Source of the DNA: Nocardia takedensis NBRC 100417
GTDB taxonomy: Bacteria; Actinomycetota; Actinomycetes; Mycobacteriales; Mycobacteriaceae
Length of the DNA: 64,000 bases
Direction of reading: 5' to 3'
Assembly (NCBI RefSeq): GCF_000308695.1
Contig: NZ_BAGG01000093.1
Span: 62,001-126,000, forward strand
Under the pieces are notes generated by a model. That model saw only the letters and a program-made list of their open reading frames with translations, was not told the DNA's origin and searched no databases. Each line of letters opens with the position of its first letter. Position 1 is the first letter of the stretch. Position numbers and translations under genes: made by a program. Shown piece by piece: positions 50,739 to 60,137 of this stretch.

Positions 50739-51623
50739 TCACCGAGCGCACGTGCCCGCGGACAATTCGTCGAGATGGTCCGACACCAGCGACGCCATCC
50801 GGTCCAGAGCCTTCATACCATCGGCGAACGCGCCCGAATCCGGCTGCGCCGCAAAGGCGACGGCGATCCTGCCGGACGGGGTGACGATCAGGCCGAATTG
50901 GCGGACCAGGTATTTGCCCGCGGCGTCGGGGCCCCAGCCGCCCTTGAACTCCGCGCCGGTGAACGCGCCGAGCCCCCAGCGGTGGGCGGGCACGATCTGC
51001 TCCATGAGGTCGACCACCTTCTGACTCTGGGGCAGACAAGGCAGCCGCGAGGCGAAGCGGACCTGTTCGGCCAGCGACCATTCGGCCTGCCCGAACGCCG
51101 AATGGTCGGGTCTGGCGCGGGCGGCGGGCACGGTGGTCTCCTCGTCGCCCGCCTCGCGCAGGATCTCCTCGACCGAGGCGGCGGCGCTCTGCGGCGACCC
51201 GAGCGCCTCCCACAGCACCTCGGCGGCGGTGTTGTCGGATTCGGTGATCGCGGCCGAGGCGGCGTACCCGCCGTAGGAGGAGTCGGCGCGGATCGCGGCG
51301 ATCGTCAACGGGACTTTCATCGTCGACCAGGCCGGTCCGGTGGTCCAGTTGCCGAACATCGCGGGACGGTCGCCGCCGACCGGCATCACCGCCATTCCGA
51401 AGCGGCCCTTCAGACCGGCCTGGAGTTCCTGGAATCCGGCGGCGAGCGTGCCGGGCAGGGTCATCGACAACTGCGGTTCGCTGACGGCGGCGGCCTGGGT
51501 GATCGTGGTCTCGTCGGTCGAATCCGGCCCGGAGGCGTCGGTGCCGCACGAAGTGGCGAGCAGGACGGCCAGAACGGAAGCGCGGAGGGCTCGCCGAGGA
51601 CGGTGGAACGTGATGTGACGCAT
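50739..51623 (-). CDS. Beta-lactamase-fold lipoprotein/serine hydrolase
   Basis: A 294-residue secreted protein with an Arg-rich start and a probable lipobox ATSC (Cys26). The penicillin-binding/beta-lactamase-type active site is complete: STMK at residues 100-103 (nucleophile Ser100), SDN at 129-131 and KGG at 227-229. Such motifs occur in beta-lactamases and in D-Ala-D-Ala peptidase-like proteins; the sequence is far from classical class A enzymes, so resistance should not be assumed. It sits between two receptor kinases whose external domains face the same compartment. The ATG at 51623 is used. Confidence 0.82.
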   Translation of the reverse strand: MRHITFHRPRRALRASVLAVLLATSCGTDASGPDSTDETTITQAAAVSEPQLSMTLPGTLAAGFQELQAGLKGRFGMAVMPVGGDRPAMFGNWTTGPAWSTMKVPLTIAAIRADSSYGGYAASAAITESDNTAAEVLWEALGSPQSAAASVEEILREAGDEETTVPAARARPDHSAFGQAEWSLAEQVRFASRLPCLPQSQKVVDLMEQIVPAHRWGLGAFTGAEFKGGWGPDAAGKYLVRQFGLIVTPSGRIAVAFAAQPDSGAFADGMKALDRMASLVSDHLDELSAGTCAR

Positions 51624-51768
51624 TACTCTCGGTGGCTCCCCACGGTACCCGGGCTCGTACGGTAGCCAGACACCGTACACGGACCCTGCTTCGACACGCG
51701 GCCGAGCGTAGCCGCCCGGAACGGCGCGTCGAGGTCGGGTTCCACCCGTTTCTGCTTCATCGGCGGTC

Positions 51769-54297
51769 TCAGTAGATGTAGACCACCGCGTTCTCGCCGC
51801 CGGAGCAGGTGACCACCTGCTGCTCGACCGCGCAGTTCATCGTGTAACTGCGTCCCGTCACCGGACTCACCGCGACGACCGAGCGGGGCGGACGGTTGGC
51901 GGCCGTCGAGGCGGCGTCGGCGTAGGCCTTGCGGACCGCCTCGGCGAACGGGCAACTGGTCACCTCGCTGCCTGCGGCGGCCTGCCCGAACGTGCCGGGC
52001 GAGAGCCGACCCGTGGCGCAGGGTTTCGCGCCCGCGGGCAGTGCCGTGGTGGTCGCGGCGGCACTGGTGCCGCGCGGCGCGGAAGTCGTCGCCGGGCCCG
52101 GCGCGGCCGCCTGCGGACTCGCGGTGGTGACCGGGCCTGCCTGCTCCTCGATCTGCTGGTTGTCCGCGCCGGGGCGCAGCATCGTCCATCCGACCACCCC
52201 GCCGACCGCGACGACGACGATCACCAGCACCGCGACGAGGATCGGGCCGACCACCGAGCGCCGCTTCTCCGGCGGGGCCTCGCCGTAGGCACCCTGCTCG
52301 TCGTAGCCGTAGTCGGCCTGCGGGCCCGAGCTGTCGTAGCCGCGGCCCGGGTCCGGTCGATAGTCCGAATACGCCTGCGCGCCGCCGTATTCGGCGTCGC
52401 CGTAACCGGGTTCGCCATAACCCGGTTCGCCATAACCCGGTTCGCCGTAGCCGCCCGGATGCTGCCCTTCGGGGTAGCGGCCGTCACGGTACGGATCGTC
52501 GGGGTGGGCACCCCGGCCCGCCGCGTACGCGCCGTCGGAATATGCCCGGTCCGCGTAGCCCTGCTCGGAGTACGCCCGGTTTCCCTGCTCGGCGTACGCC
52601 TGATTCGCGTACGCCCGGTCGGAATACGCCTGCTGCGCGTACCCCTGCTCCGAGTAGTCGGGGTCGGCGTAACCGGCGGCGGGTTGCGCGGATTGGTCGT
52701 AGCGCTGGGTCTCGGCCGCGTACGCCTGCGCGTCGTAGTCCGACACGCGGGCCGCGTAGGCGTCCAGCGGCGCGGCGACCGGTTCGAAGCGCTGGGTCAG
52801 CAACGCCGGATCGACTTCCGGGTCGGGATAGCGGCGCGTGGGCGGCGCCTGCTGGGGAACCACCGGTGCGGGCGGTTCCGGTTCGGTGTAGCCGCCGACA
52901 TCCGGATACCCGCCCTCGGCGTAGCCGGCCTCCGCGTAACCGGCGCTCTCGTCGCGACCAGCGCTCTCCGGATAACCGGCCGACTCGGCATAACCGGGAC
53001 TCTCGGCACGGCCGGCGGCCTCGGCATACCCCGCATAGCCGGCCGACTCGGGTCGACCGGTCGCCTCGGAATACCCGCCTCGGTAGTCCGGGGTGGGCGG
53101 CGCGACCTCGGCGAACGGCGTACTCGACGGTGCGGGGTAGGGCCCCGACAGGCTCGGGGACGCCTCGTAGCGCTGTGTCGCGGGCGCGGGTTGGGCGGCG
53201 TCGGGCAGTCGCTGGTCCTCCGCGTAGAGGTGGGCGTCGGGGAAGGGACGCACCGGAACCGACGGGGCCACGGGGATCTTGGGCGCGGCGGTGGGCAGCG
53301 GACTGAACTGGATCTCGGTGGGGTGCACCGCGGTGGCCGCCGTGGGGCGGATGATCGAGATCTCGCCGGTCGACTCCGGTGGGATCAGCGAACTCGCCGG
53401 GGCCTGTTCGCCGCCGTGCCCGAAACGCGACGGGTCGGGGGTGCGCACGACGAAGGTCGGCGTGGCGGGCGCGGACAGCGCCGCGCGTGCGGCGCGGGCC
53501 AGTTCGGCGGCGCTGCCGTACCGCTCGGCGGGCGCCTTGGCCATGCCCTTGGCGATCACGGCGTCGAGCGCGGGCGGGATGCCCGGCCGCCGCTGACTCG
53601 GCCGCGGTGGCGGTTCGTTCAGGTGCGACTGGATCAGCACGTTCATGCTCGCCGCCGGGAACGGCGTGGTGCCCGTGAGGCATTCGTGCAGGACGCAGGT
53701 CAGCGAGTAGATGTCCGAGCGCGCGGTGGCCTGCCCGTCGAAGCGTTCGGGGGCCATGTAGATGTAGGAGCCGACCGCCATGCCGACCTGGGTGACCGCG
53801 CTGTCGCCCTCGGTGTGGGCGATGCCGAAATCGGCGAGGTAGGCGAAATCGGCGTCGGTGACCAGGACGTTGCCCGGCTTGACGTCGCGGTGCACCAGGC
53901 CGTCGGCGTGCGCGGCGTCCAGGGCGGCGGCGATCTGGTCGACGATGCCCATCGACCGGTCGGGGCTCAGCGGCCCCTGGGTGCGCAGGATGGTGCGCAG
54001 GTCGACGCCGGGCACCAATCGCATGTCGATGAACAGGACGCCCTCGATCACGCCCCAGTCGTGGATCGGGATGATGTGCGGTTCGGCCAATCGGGCCGCC
54101 GCCTGCGATTCCCGCCGGAAACGCACTTGGTACACCGGGTCCTTGGCGAACTGCTCGGGCAGCAGCTTGACCGCGACCACGCGGTCCTTGACGGTGTCGT
54201 AGGCCTCGTAGACCTCGCCCATGCCGCCCCTGCCCAGCAGCGAGCGCAGCTCGTAGGGCCCGAACCGGCTACCGACCCTCCATCCAGGTCCGTCCAC
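51769..54297 (-). CDS. Receptor-type Ser/Thr protein kinase with four-Cys external domain
   Basis: An 842-residue kinase. The N-terminal catalytic domain (about 1-280) is complete: P-loop LGRGGMGEVY, HRDVKPGNVLV, DFGIAHTE, YMAPERF. A linker of about 430 residues follows, rich in Pro, Tyr, Glu and Gly with repeats. A single transmembrane helix (VGPILVAVLVIVVVAVGGVV) precedes a C-terminal external domain with four Cys (CATGRL, TSCPF, MNCAV, VTCSGG) ending GGENAVVYIY. It resembles PknD/E-type kinases in the N-terminal half. The GTG at 54297 is chosen for GGAGG nine bases upstream; 11 residues of extra open frame lie ahead. Confidence 0.9.
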   Translation of the reverse strand: MDGPGWRVGSRFGPYELRSLLGRGGMGEVYEAYDTVKDRVVAVKLLPEQFAKDPVYQVRFRRESQAAARLAEPHIIPIHDWGVIEGVLFIDMRLVPGVDLRTILRTQGPLSPDRSMGIVDQIAAALDAAHADGLVHRDVKPGNVLVTDADFAYLADFGIAHTEGDSAVTQVGMAVGSYIYMAPERFDGQATARSDIYSLTCVLHECLTGTTPFPAASMNVLIQSHLNEPPPRPSQRRPGIPPALDAVIAKGMAKAPAERYGSAAELARAARAALSAPATPTFVVRTPDPSRFGHGGEQAPASSLIPPESTGEISIIRPTAATAVHPTEIQFSPLPTAAPKIPVAPSVPVRPFPDAHLYAEDQRLPDAAQPAPATQRYEASPSLSGPYPAPSSTPFAEVAPPTPDYRGGYSEATGRPESAGYAGYAEAAGRAESPGYAESAGYPESAGRDESAGYAEAGYAEGGYPDVGGYTEPEPPAPVVPQQAPPTRRYPDPEVDPALLTQRFEPVAAPLDAYAARVSDYDAQAYAAETQRYDQSAQPAAGYADPDYSEQGYAQQAYSDRAYANQAYAEQGNRAYSEQGYADRAYSDGAYAAGRGAHPDDPYRDGRYPEGQHPGGYGEPGYGEPGYGEPGYGDAEYGGAQAYSDYRPDPGRGYDSSGPQADYGYDEQGAYGEAPPEKRRSVVGPILVAVLVIVVVAVGGVVGWTMLRPGADNQQIEEQAGPVTTASPQAAAPGPATTSAPRGTSAAATTTALPAGAKPCATGRLSPGTFGQAAAGSEVTSCPFAEAVRKAYADAASTAANRPPRSVVAVSPVTGRSYTMNCAVEQQVVTCSGGENAVVYIY
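52402..52446 (-). repeat. Three 15-bp repeats in the kinase linker
   Basis: Three tandem 15-bp units (ATAACCCGGTTCGCC, the first with two changes) encode the GYGEP unit of the kinase linker on the minus strand. A further Tyr/Ala/Glu/Gln-rich degenerate repeat zone covers about 52540-52700. Confidence 0.75.
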
Positions 54298-54348
54298 CCC
54301 GTGAAACCTCCGTTTCCCGGGCGGCGGCATCGATCGCGTGCCTACCCG

Positions 54349-55035
54349 TCAACTGAGGGATTCTCCCGGTGCCACTACCCCGTGGTCAAACGCAAAGACG
54401 ATCGCGGCCGCGCGGTCCCGCAGGTCCAACTTGCCGAAGATGTGCCCGACATGGCTTTTCACGGTCACCTCGGAGATGCCGAGGCGCGCGGCGATCTCGG
54501 TGTTGCTGCGTCCGCGCCCGATCAGTTCCAGGACCTCGTATTCGCGGGCGGTGAGTTCCGACAGTCGCGATCCGCTGTTCGCGGCGACGGGCCGGACGCT
54601 GCGGTAGGCGGTGAGCACCCGTCCGGTCACCGAGGGGTCCAGCCACGCACCGCCGTCGGCGACGGTGCGGACCGCGCGGATCAGGTCCTCGGCGGGCGAA
54701 TCCTTGAGCAGGAAACCGGCCGCGCCCGCGCGCAACGCACCCGACAGCAGTTGGTCGTCGTCGAAAGTGGTGAGTACCAGCACCGGCGGCGCGCCGTCGC
54801 GGGAGCGCAGCGCGCGGGTGGCGTCGATGCCGCCGACGCGTTTCATCCGCAGGTCCATCAGGACCACGTCGGGCCGGTTCGCGGCGACGGCGGCGGCCAC
54901 CTCGTCGCCGTCGGCGCATTCGCTGACCAGGAAACCGTCCCGGCGGCGCAGGATGCGTCGCAGACCACCGCGCACCAGTTCCTGATCATCGACCACGAGC
55001 ACCGCGACCGCGGCCTCCCCGGACGAGGCCGTCAC
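54349..55035 (-). CDS. NarL/LuxR-type response regulator
   Basis: A 228-residue regulator. The receiver domain has Asp16-Asp17 acidic pair, the phosphoacceptor Asp61 in VVLMDLRMKRVGG and the conserved Lys in GFLLKDS. The C-terminal LuxR-type HTH is LTAREYEVLELIGRGRSN then IAARLGISEVTVKSHVGHIF. The GTG at 55035 overlaps the histidine kinase stop by four bases. It ends 51 bp before the receptor kinase gene. Confidence 0.93.
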   Translation of the reverse strand: MTASSGEAAVAVLVVDDQELVRGGLRRILRRRDGFLVSECADGDEVAAAVAANRPDVVLMDLRMKRVGGIDATRALRSRDGAPPVLVLTTFDDDQLLSGALRAGAAGFLLKDSPAEDLIRAVRTVADGGAWLDPSVTGRVLTAYRSVRPVAANSGSRLSELTAREYEVLELIGRGRSNTEIAARLGISEVTVKSHVGHIFGKLDLRDRAAAIVFAFDHGVVAPGESLS

Positions 55036-56360
55036 ATACCCTCCCGTATCGGATCCACCATTCGGGTGGGGAACAACCCCACCGGACATCCCGTCCCGCG
55101 CGCGCCCGCGATCGGGAATTCCGCGCGCACCGACCACCCGTCGTCGTAGGGGCCCGCCGTGAGCGCACCACCGAGCAGTTCGGCCCGCGTGCGCATCCCG
55201 GACAACCCCATCCCCGCCCCGCGTTCCCGATACGGGCCGGACGGCAGGGTATTGCGCACCGTCAACCGCACGGCGTGCGCGTCGATCTCGAGGTGCACGC
55301 GCACCGTCGCGTGCGGCGCGTGCTTGACCACGTTCGCCAGCGATTCCTGCCCGATCCGGTACAGCGCGAGCCCGACCGCGGCCGACACCACCGCGGTCTC
55401 GCCCTGCTTGCTGCTGCGCACCTCCAAGCCCGCGCGGACGAAATCGGCGATCAGATCGTCCAGGTCGCCGAGGCCCGGTTCGGGGGCTGGGTTGGCGGGA
55501 CCGCCCGCGTCGAGCAGGCCGATGGTGCGGCGGATGTCGGCCATGGCCTGCCTGCCCAGTCGCTCGGCGTCGACCAGGGCCTCCACCGCGTCGTCGACGT
55601 CGCGATCGGTTTGCAGCGCGTGTCTGGCCGCCGTCAGGTGCAGCAGAGTGATGCTCAGCGAGTGCGCGATGACGTCGTGCACCTCGCGCGCGATGCGGCG
55701 GCGCTCGTCGTCGGCGGCGCGCGTGGCGCGGATCGCCTGACTCTCGCGTTCCTGGTAGAGGAATCTGCGCTGGTAGCGCAGCATCACACCGACCAGCCAA
55801 CCCAGCAGGATGCCGACGGTGTACATCGGAATGCCTTGCAGGCGTTCGCCGGACACGCTCCAGCTCAGCCGCCCGGCCACGTCGAAGGCGACCAGTTCGG
55901 TGACCGCGAGCGCGGCGAACAGCGCGCTCCAGCGTTTGGGGACGATCGCCGAGACCTCGCCGACGACCACCACCAGCACGAACGGCGCGAAATCGGCCTC
56001 GACCGGTTGCAGCAACAACAAGGCGGTCGCGGCGAGTCCGGTGCCGGCGAGCAGGGTCGGACGCGGGGTGATCCCGAGCAGGCAGAACGCGGGCACCGAG
56101 GCGAACAGCAGCGCGGTCGCCAGCAGCGGCAGCACGGTCGGGAAGTAGGCGTGCCGCTGCACCAGCGCGCCGCCCACGACCACGATCAACGCCAGGTCCG
56201 CGCTGATGATCAGCGAGGGCGGATAGTCGAAGGGCAGGTCGTCGAGGTAGCCGCGCATCACCGCGACCGGACTCCGGGTGAAGGCCACCAGCCGCTCACG
56301 CACGGTCCCACGCTGCCGTGGCGGCGTCGCGGCCGTGGGGATGGCGTGGGTCACATCCAT
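55032..56360 (-). CDS. Membrane histidine kinase (HisKA_3 type)
   Basis: A 442-residue sensor kinase with six to eight N-terminal membrane segments (about residues 48-190), then a HisKA_3 dimerisation domain with the phosphoacceptor His228 in REVHDVIAHSLS and an ATPase domain with GAGMGLSGMRTRAELLGG. It partners the adjacent NarL-type regulator. It reads as a general actinobacterial type; the signal is unknown. The divergent gene at 56566 and its ABC exporter are natural target candidates. Confidence 0.92.
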   Translation of the reverse strand: MDVTHAIPTAATPPRQRGTVRERLVAFTRSPVAVMRGYLDDLPFDYPPSLIISADLALIVVVGGALVQRHAYFPTVLPLLATALLFASVPAFCLLGITPRPTLLAGTGLAATALLLLQPVEADFAPFVLVVVVGEVSAIVPKRWSALFAALAVTELVAFDVAGRLSWSVSGERLQGIPMYTVGILLGWLVGVMLRYQRRFLYQERESQAIRATRAADDERRRIAREVHDVIAHSLSITLLHLTAARHALQTDRDVDDAVEALVDAERLGRQAMADIRRTIGLLDAGGPANPAPEPGLGDLDDLIADFVRAGLEVRSSKQGETAVVSAAVGLALYRIGQESLANVVKHAPHATVRVHLEIDAHAVRLTVRNTLPSGPYRERGAGMGLSGMRTRAELLGGALTAGPYDDGWSVRAEFPIAGARGTGCPVGLFPTRMVDPIREGM

Positions 56361-56565
56361 GTCACCAGGCTAGACCGCCCGGTTCGGTGTCACATCGTGC
56401 CGGGAGCGGGGCCCGCCTCCGACCGGGGTAGGACACCGATTCGCGTCTTCGGCACGACGACAGCGCGGCGGCGCGACCGTAGCGTCGAGAGCGTTCCGCA
56501 AACACCGTCGCGACACCGCGGCGAGGGCGGACACACCGGCTGCGGACACACAGGAGGGCTGTCCT

Positions 56566-56883
56566 ATGTCCTGGGAAGATCAGCACACCCGATCCGAGAT
56601 CCTACGAACCGTACTCGCGCGGGCCGCGGTCGATCCCGCGCGTGCGGACCTGTTCACCGGCCTGCCCGAGCTCGACCGACTCTTCGGCGGCGTCACCGGC
56701 CTGTTGGCGGCGCTGCGGCACCGCTGGAACAACCATCTGGCCGCGAAACTGGACCAGGCCATGACCGCGGGCCAGACCAGTATCGACGCCTACCTCGAAC
56801 TCTGCGCCGAACAGCCCGCCCTGCGCGCGCTGCTCGACGCCCATCGCGACCGTCCGGTCACCGCGCCCGCGACCGCGCGCTGA
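56566..56883 (+). CDS. Small helical protein upstream of an ABC exporter
   Basis: A 105-residue soluble, mostly helical protein with AGGAGGG before the ATG. It starts MSWEDQHTRSEILRTVL and contains HRWNNHLAAKLDQAM and a Cys-containing segment EDAYLELCAEQPALR-like (AYLELCAEQPALRALLDAH). I do not recognise a named family. Its stop is 32 bp before the ABC ATPase, so it is probably co-expressed and could be an accessory of that exporter or a response factor. Confidence 0.7.
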   Translation: MSWEDQHTRSEILRTVLARAAVDPARADLFTGLPELDRLFGGVTGLLAALRHRWNNHLAAKLDQAMTAGQTSIDAYLELCAEQPALRALLDAHRDRPVTAPATAR

Positions 56884-56915
56884 CCGGACCCCGGAAAACT
56901 GAAGGGGGACACACG

Positions 56916-57638
56916 ATGTCAGAAACGTCGGAACCCATGCTGGAACTGTCGGGCATCACCAGGCGCTACCGGATCGGCGAGCAGAGCGTACGCGCGCTCG
57001 ACGGGATCGACCTGCGGATCGGCAGCGGTGAATTCACCGCCGTCATCGGGCCGTCCGGATCGGGCAAGAGCACACTGCTGCACCTGCTCGGCGCGCTCGA
57101 CAGCCCCGACTCCGGCTCGATCCGGTTCCGCGGCACCGAGATCGGCGCGCTCGACGAACACCGCCAATCCGAATTCCGCAGACAGCACGTCGGATTCGTC
57201 TTCCAGTTCTTCAACCTGCTGCCGACCCTGACCGCCTGGGAGAACGTCGCGGTGCCGAAACTGCTGGACGGGACGGGATTGCGCAAGGCCGAACCCCGCG
57301 CGCGGGAACTGCTGGCCCGCGTCGGACTCGGCGACCGCGCCGAGCACCGACCGGCGGAACTGTCGGGCGGGCAGATGCAGCGCGTCGCGGTGGCGCGCGC
57401 CCTGGTGATGGCGCCGCCGCTGATCCTGGCCGACGAACCCACCGGCAACCTCGACACCGCCACCGGGGCCTCGATCCTCGCGCTGCTCGGCGAGATCGCG
57501 GGCGAAGGCAGTTCGGTGGTCATGGTCACCCACGACATGTCCGCCGTCGAATACTGCGACCGCGTGATCACCCTGCGCGACGGTCGCATCGGCTCCGACG
57601 ACCGTGTCGCGCGCGCCGCCGCGGAGGTGCCCGCGTGA
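56916..57638 (+). CDS. ABC transporter ATPase, MacB/LolD type
   Basis: A 240-residue ABC ATPase with Walker A GPSGSGKST, the Q-loop VGFVFQFFNLLP, signature LSGGQMQRVAVARAL and Walker B LILADEPTGNLD. The MacB/LolD class and the 4-bp overlap with an FtsX-type permease show an exporter or mechanotransmitter rather than an importer. The start is the ATG at 56916 with GAAGGGGG upstream. Confidence 0.93.
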   Translation: MSETSEPMLELSGITRRYRIGEQSVRALDGIDLRIGSGEFTAVIGPSGSGKSTLLHLLGALDSPDSGSIRFRGTEIGALDEHRQSEFRRQHVGFVFQFFNLLPTLTAWENVAVPKLLDGTGLRKAEPRARELLARVGLGDRAEHRPAELSGGQMQRVAVARALVMAPPLILADEPTGNLDTATGASILALLGEIAGEGSSVVMVTHDMSAVEYCDRVITLRDGRIGSDDRVARAAAEVPA

Positions 57639-60127
57639 TCCGCGCCGCCTGGGATCGGTTGCGGCTGTTCACCGTCGGCGAACTGTTGGCCCACCGGGGC
57701 CGGACGCTGCTGTCGCTGTGCGTGATGGCGGTGTCGGCGGCGCTGCTGGTCGCGGTGCTGAGCATCTCCGGATCGGTCACCGGTTCGGTGGACAAGCTCG
57801 CCCAGGGTCTGGGCGGCCGAGCGCAATTGGAGATCACCGGCGTCACCGACGCGGGCTTCGAGCAGACGCTGCTGCCGCGCGTGGCCGCGACGCCGGGCGT
57901 CGAGCGGGCGGTGCCGATGCTGCGCGCCCAGGTCGGCGCGCAGGACGAGCGCACCCTGTTGATCGGGGCGGACGCCAGTATGGCGGCGCTGGGCAGCGAA
58001 CTGGCCGCGCCGATGTCCGCCGCGACCGCGAAACTGCTCGCCGTGCCCGGCGGCGTCCTGGTCGGCGCGGCGACCGGCCACGCCGAAGGCGAACGTTTCG
58101 CCCTCGGCTCCGGCACGGTCACCGTGGCGGCGGTCCTGGACGCCGACACCAGCGCGCGACTCAACGGCGGTCATCTGGTGGCCGCCCCGCTGCCGCTGGC
58201 GCAGGCGCTGACCGACCGGGTCGGCCGCCTCGACTCCATCCAGATCGTCCCGGCCGCGGGCGTCGACCTCGACACGCTGCGCGCGGACCTGACCGCCGCC
58301 GTCGACGGACGCGCGGTGGTCGCCGACCCGAGTCTGCGCACCGCCCAGGCCAGTGGCGCGATCCAGATCGTGCGGTACTCGACGCTGATGTCGGCGGCCG
58401 CGGCGCTGGTGGTGTCGGGCTTCCTGATCTACAACGCCATGAGCATGGCCGTGGCGCAACGCCGTCCGACGCTGTCGATGCTGCGCGCGATCGGCGGGCG
58501 ACGCGGCCCCATGGTGCGCGACCTGCTCGCCGAGGCCGCGCTGCTCGGCCTGCTCGGCAGTGCGCTGGGCGCGGCGCTGGGCACCGTCATGGGCCGCTTC
58601 GCCATCGACACCCTGCCCGCCGCGATCATGCAGTCGGTCGAGGCGCGCACCGAATACCTGGTGCCCTGGTACGCGATTCCGGTCGCGGTCACCGCCTGCG
58701 TGACGGCCAGTGTGGCGGCCTCCGCCATCGCCGCGCGGCAGGTCTACAAGGTCGAACCGATCGAAGCGCTGGCCCCCGTCGGCGTCGGCGGCGGGGACAC
58801 CGGCGGACCGCTGCTGCGCTGGGCTGCCGTCGCGCTCGGACTCGCCCTGCTCGGTGCGGCGATCGGCGTCGCCACCACCGACCTCGGACGGGTGTCGCTG
58901 GCCGCGATCTCGCTGTCGTTCACCGCCGCCGTGGTGCTGTGCTTCGCCGCCACCGGGCCGATCACCCGCGCCGCCGCCGTCGTCGCGCGCCTGTTCGGCC
59001 CGCCCGGCGCGCTCGGCGCGACCAGCCTGGAACGCGCGCCGCGCCGCGTCTGGGCGACCGCGATGACCGTCCTGATCGGCGTCGCCGCCACCGTCGCGGT
59101 GGGCGGGGCCTCGCGCAACATGGTCGACTCGGCCTCGGCGACCTTCGAAGGCTTGGCCAGGACCGACGTCTACGTCAGCCCGGCCGCCATGGACCAGTTC
59201 CCCACCGGGCCGCTGCTGCCCGCCGGACTCGCCGACCGCATCGCGGCGCTGCCCGGCGTCACGTCGGTGAACCCCGGACAGATGGCCTTCGCCACCCTTG
59301 GCACCGGCCGGGTCATGTTGCAAGGCTTCGTGGGCGGACGCGGGGACGCGATCACCGACGTCGTCGACCCCGCCGTCCTCCCCCGCCTGGTCGACGGAAC
59401 CGGCGTCATCGTCTCCCGCGACATCGCCCGGGCGCTCGATCTGGACACCGGGTCGCGGGTCGCGCTGCCGACGCCCACCGGCGTGCGCGAAGTCGAAGTG
59501 GTGCAGGTGATCCCGTATTTCAGCGCGATCGCGGGCGTCGTCGTGATGGACCTCGACCACCTGCGCGACTGGTATCAGCGGCCCGGCGAGACCGTGCTCG
59601 GCATCGACCTCGCGCCCGAGGCGAACCCGGCCGCCGTCCTGCGCGAGATCGAAGCCGCCGTCCCCGCCGGAACACACGTCACCACCGGACGCGACGCGGT
59701 CACCGCCACCGGTTCCGGCATGCGGCAAGGCACGGCGCTGAGCACCTCGATCCTGTGGATCGTGGTCGTCGTCGCCACCGTCGCGCTGCTCAACACGCTC
59801 ATGCTGTCGGTGCTCGAACGCCGCCGCGAACTCGGCGTGCTGCGGGCCATGGGCACCGACCGGCGCTTCCTGCTGCGCTCGGTACTCGCCGAAGCCGCGG
59901 GCATCGGCCTCGTCGGCGCCGCGCTCGGACTGGCCGTCGGCGCCGCCGTGCAATACCTGGCGACCCTCGCGATGAGCCACGCCATGACCATCGACATCGA
60001 CTACCGCCCCGGCTGGTCGATCCTCGGCTATGGCGCCGCCGCCCTCACCCTGGCGCTGCTCGGCTCGATCCCGCCCGCCCTGCGCGCCGCCCGGCTGCCG
60101 ATCATCGCCGCGCTCGCCGTCGACTGA
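57635..60127 (+). CDS. FtsX/MacB-type ABC permease with two FtsX repeats
   Basis: An 830-residue membrane protein. One helix near residues 25-48 is followed by a large extracytoplasmic domain, a cluster of three or four helices (about 245-410) that includes YNAMSMAVAQRRPTLSMLRAIGG, a second extracytoplasmic domain, and a C-terminal cluster of three helices (about 705-825) with SVLERRRELGVLRAMGTD. The two halves are duplicated FtsX modules, as in actinobacterial peptide or lipoprotein exporters. GTGA overlaps join it to the ATPase. It ends ten bases from the convergent third kinase gene. Confidence 0.93.
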   Translation: MIRAAWDRLRLFTVGELLAHRGRTLLSLCVMAVSAALLVAVLSISGSVTGSVDKLAQGLGGRAQLEITGVTDAGFEQTLLPRVAATPGVERAVPMLRAQVGAQDERTLLIGADASMAALGSELAAPMSAATAKLLAVPGGVLVGAATGHAEGERFALGSGTVTVAAVLDADTSARLNGGHLVAAPLPLAQALTDRVGRLDSIQIVPAAGVDLDTLRADLTAAVDGRAVVADPSLRTAQASGAIQIVRYSTLMSAAAALVVSGFLIYNAMSMAVAQRRPTLSMLRAIGGRRGPMVRDLLAEAALLGLLGSALGAALGTVMGRFAIDTLPAAIMQSVEARTEYLVPWYAIPVAVTACVTASVAASAIAARQVYKVEPIEALAPVGVGGGDTGGPLLRWAAVALGLALLGAAIGVATTDLGRVSLAAISLSFTAAVVLCFAATGPITRAAAVVARLFGPPGALGATSLERAPRRVWATAMTVLIGVAATVAVGGASRNMVDSASATFEGLARTDVYVSPAAMDQFPTGPLLPAGLADRIAALPGVTSVNPGQMAFATLGTGRVMLQGFVGGRGDAITDVVDPAVLPRLVDGTGVIVSRDIARALDLDTGSRVALPTPTGVREVEVVQVIPYFSAIAGVVVMDLDHLRDWYQRPGETVLGIDLAPEANPAAVLREIEAAVPAGTHVTTGRDAVTATGSGMRQGTALSTSILWIVVVVATVALLNTLMLSVLERRRELGVLRAMGTDRRFLLRSVLAEAAGIGLVGAALGLAVGAAVQYLATLAMSHAMTIDIDYRPGWSILGYGAAALTLALLGSIPPALRAARLPIIAALAVD

Positions 60128-60137
60128 GCCGGCCCGC

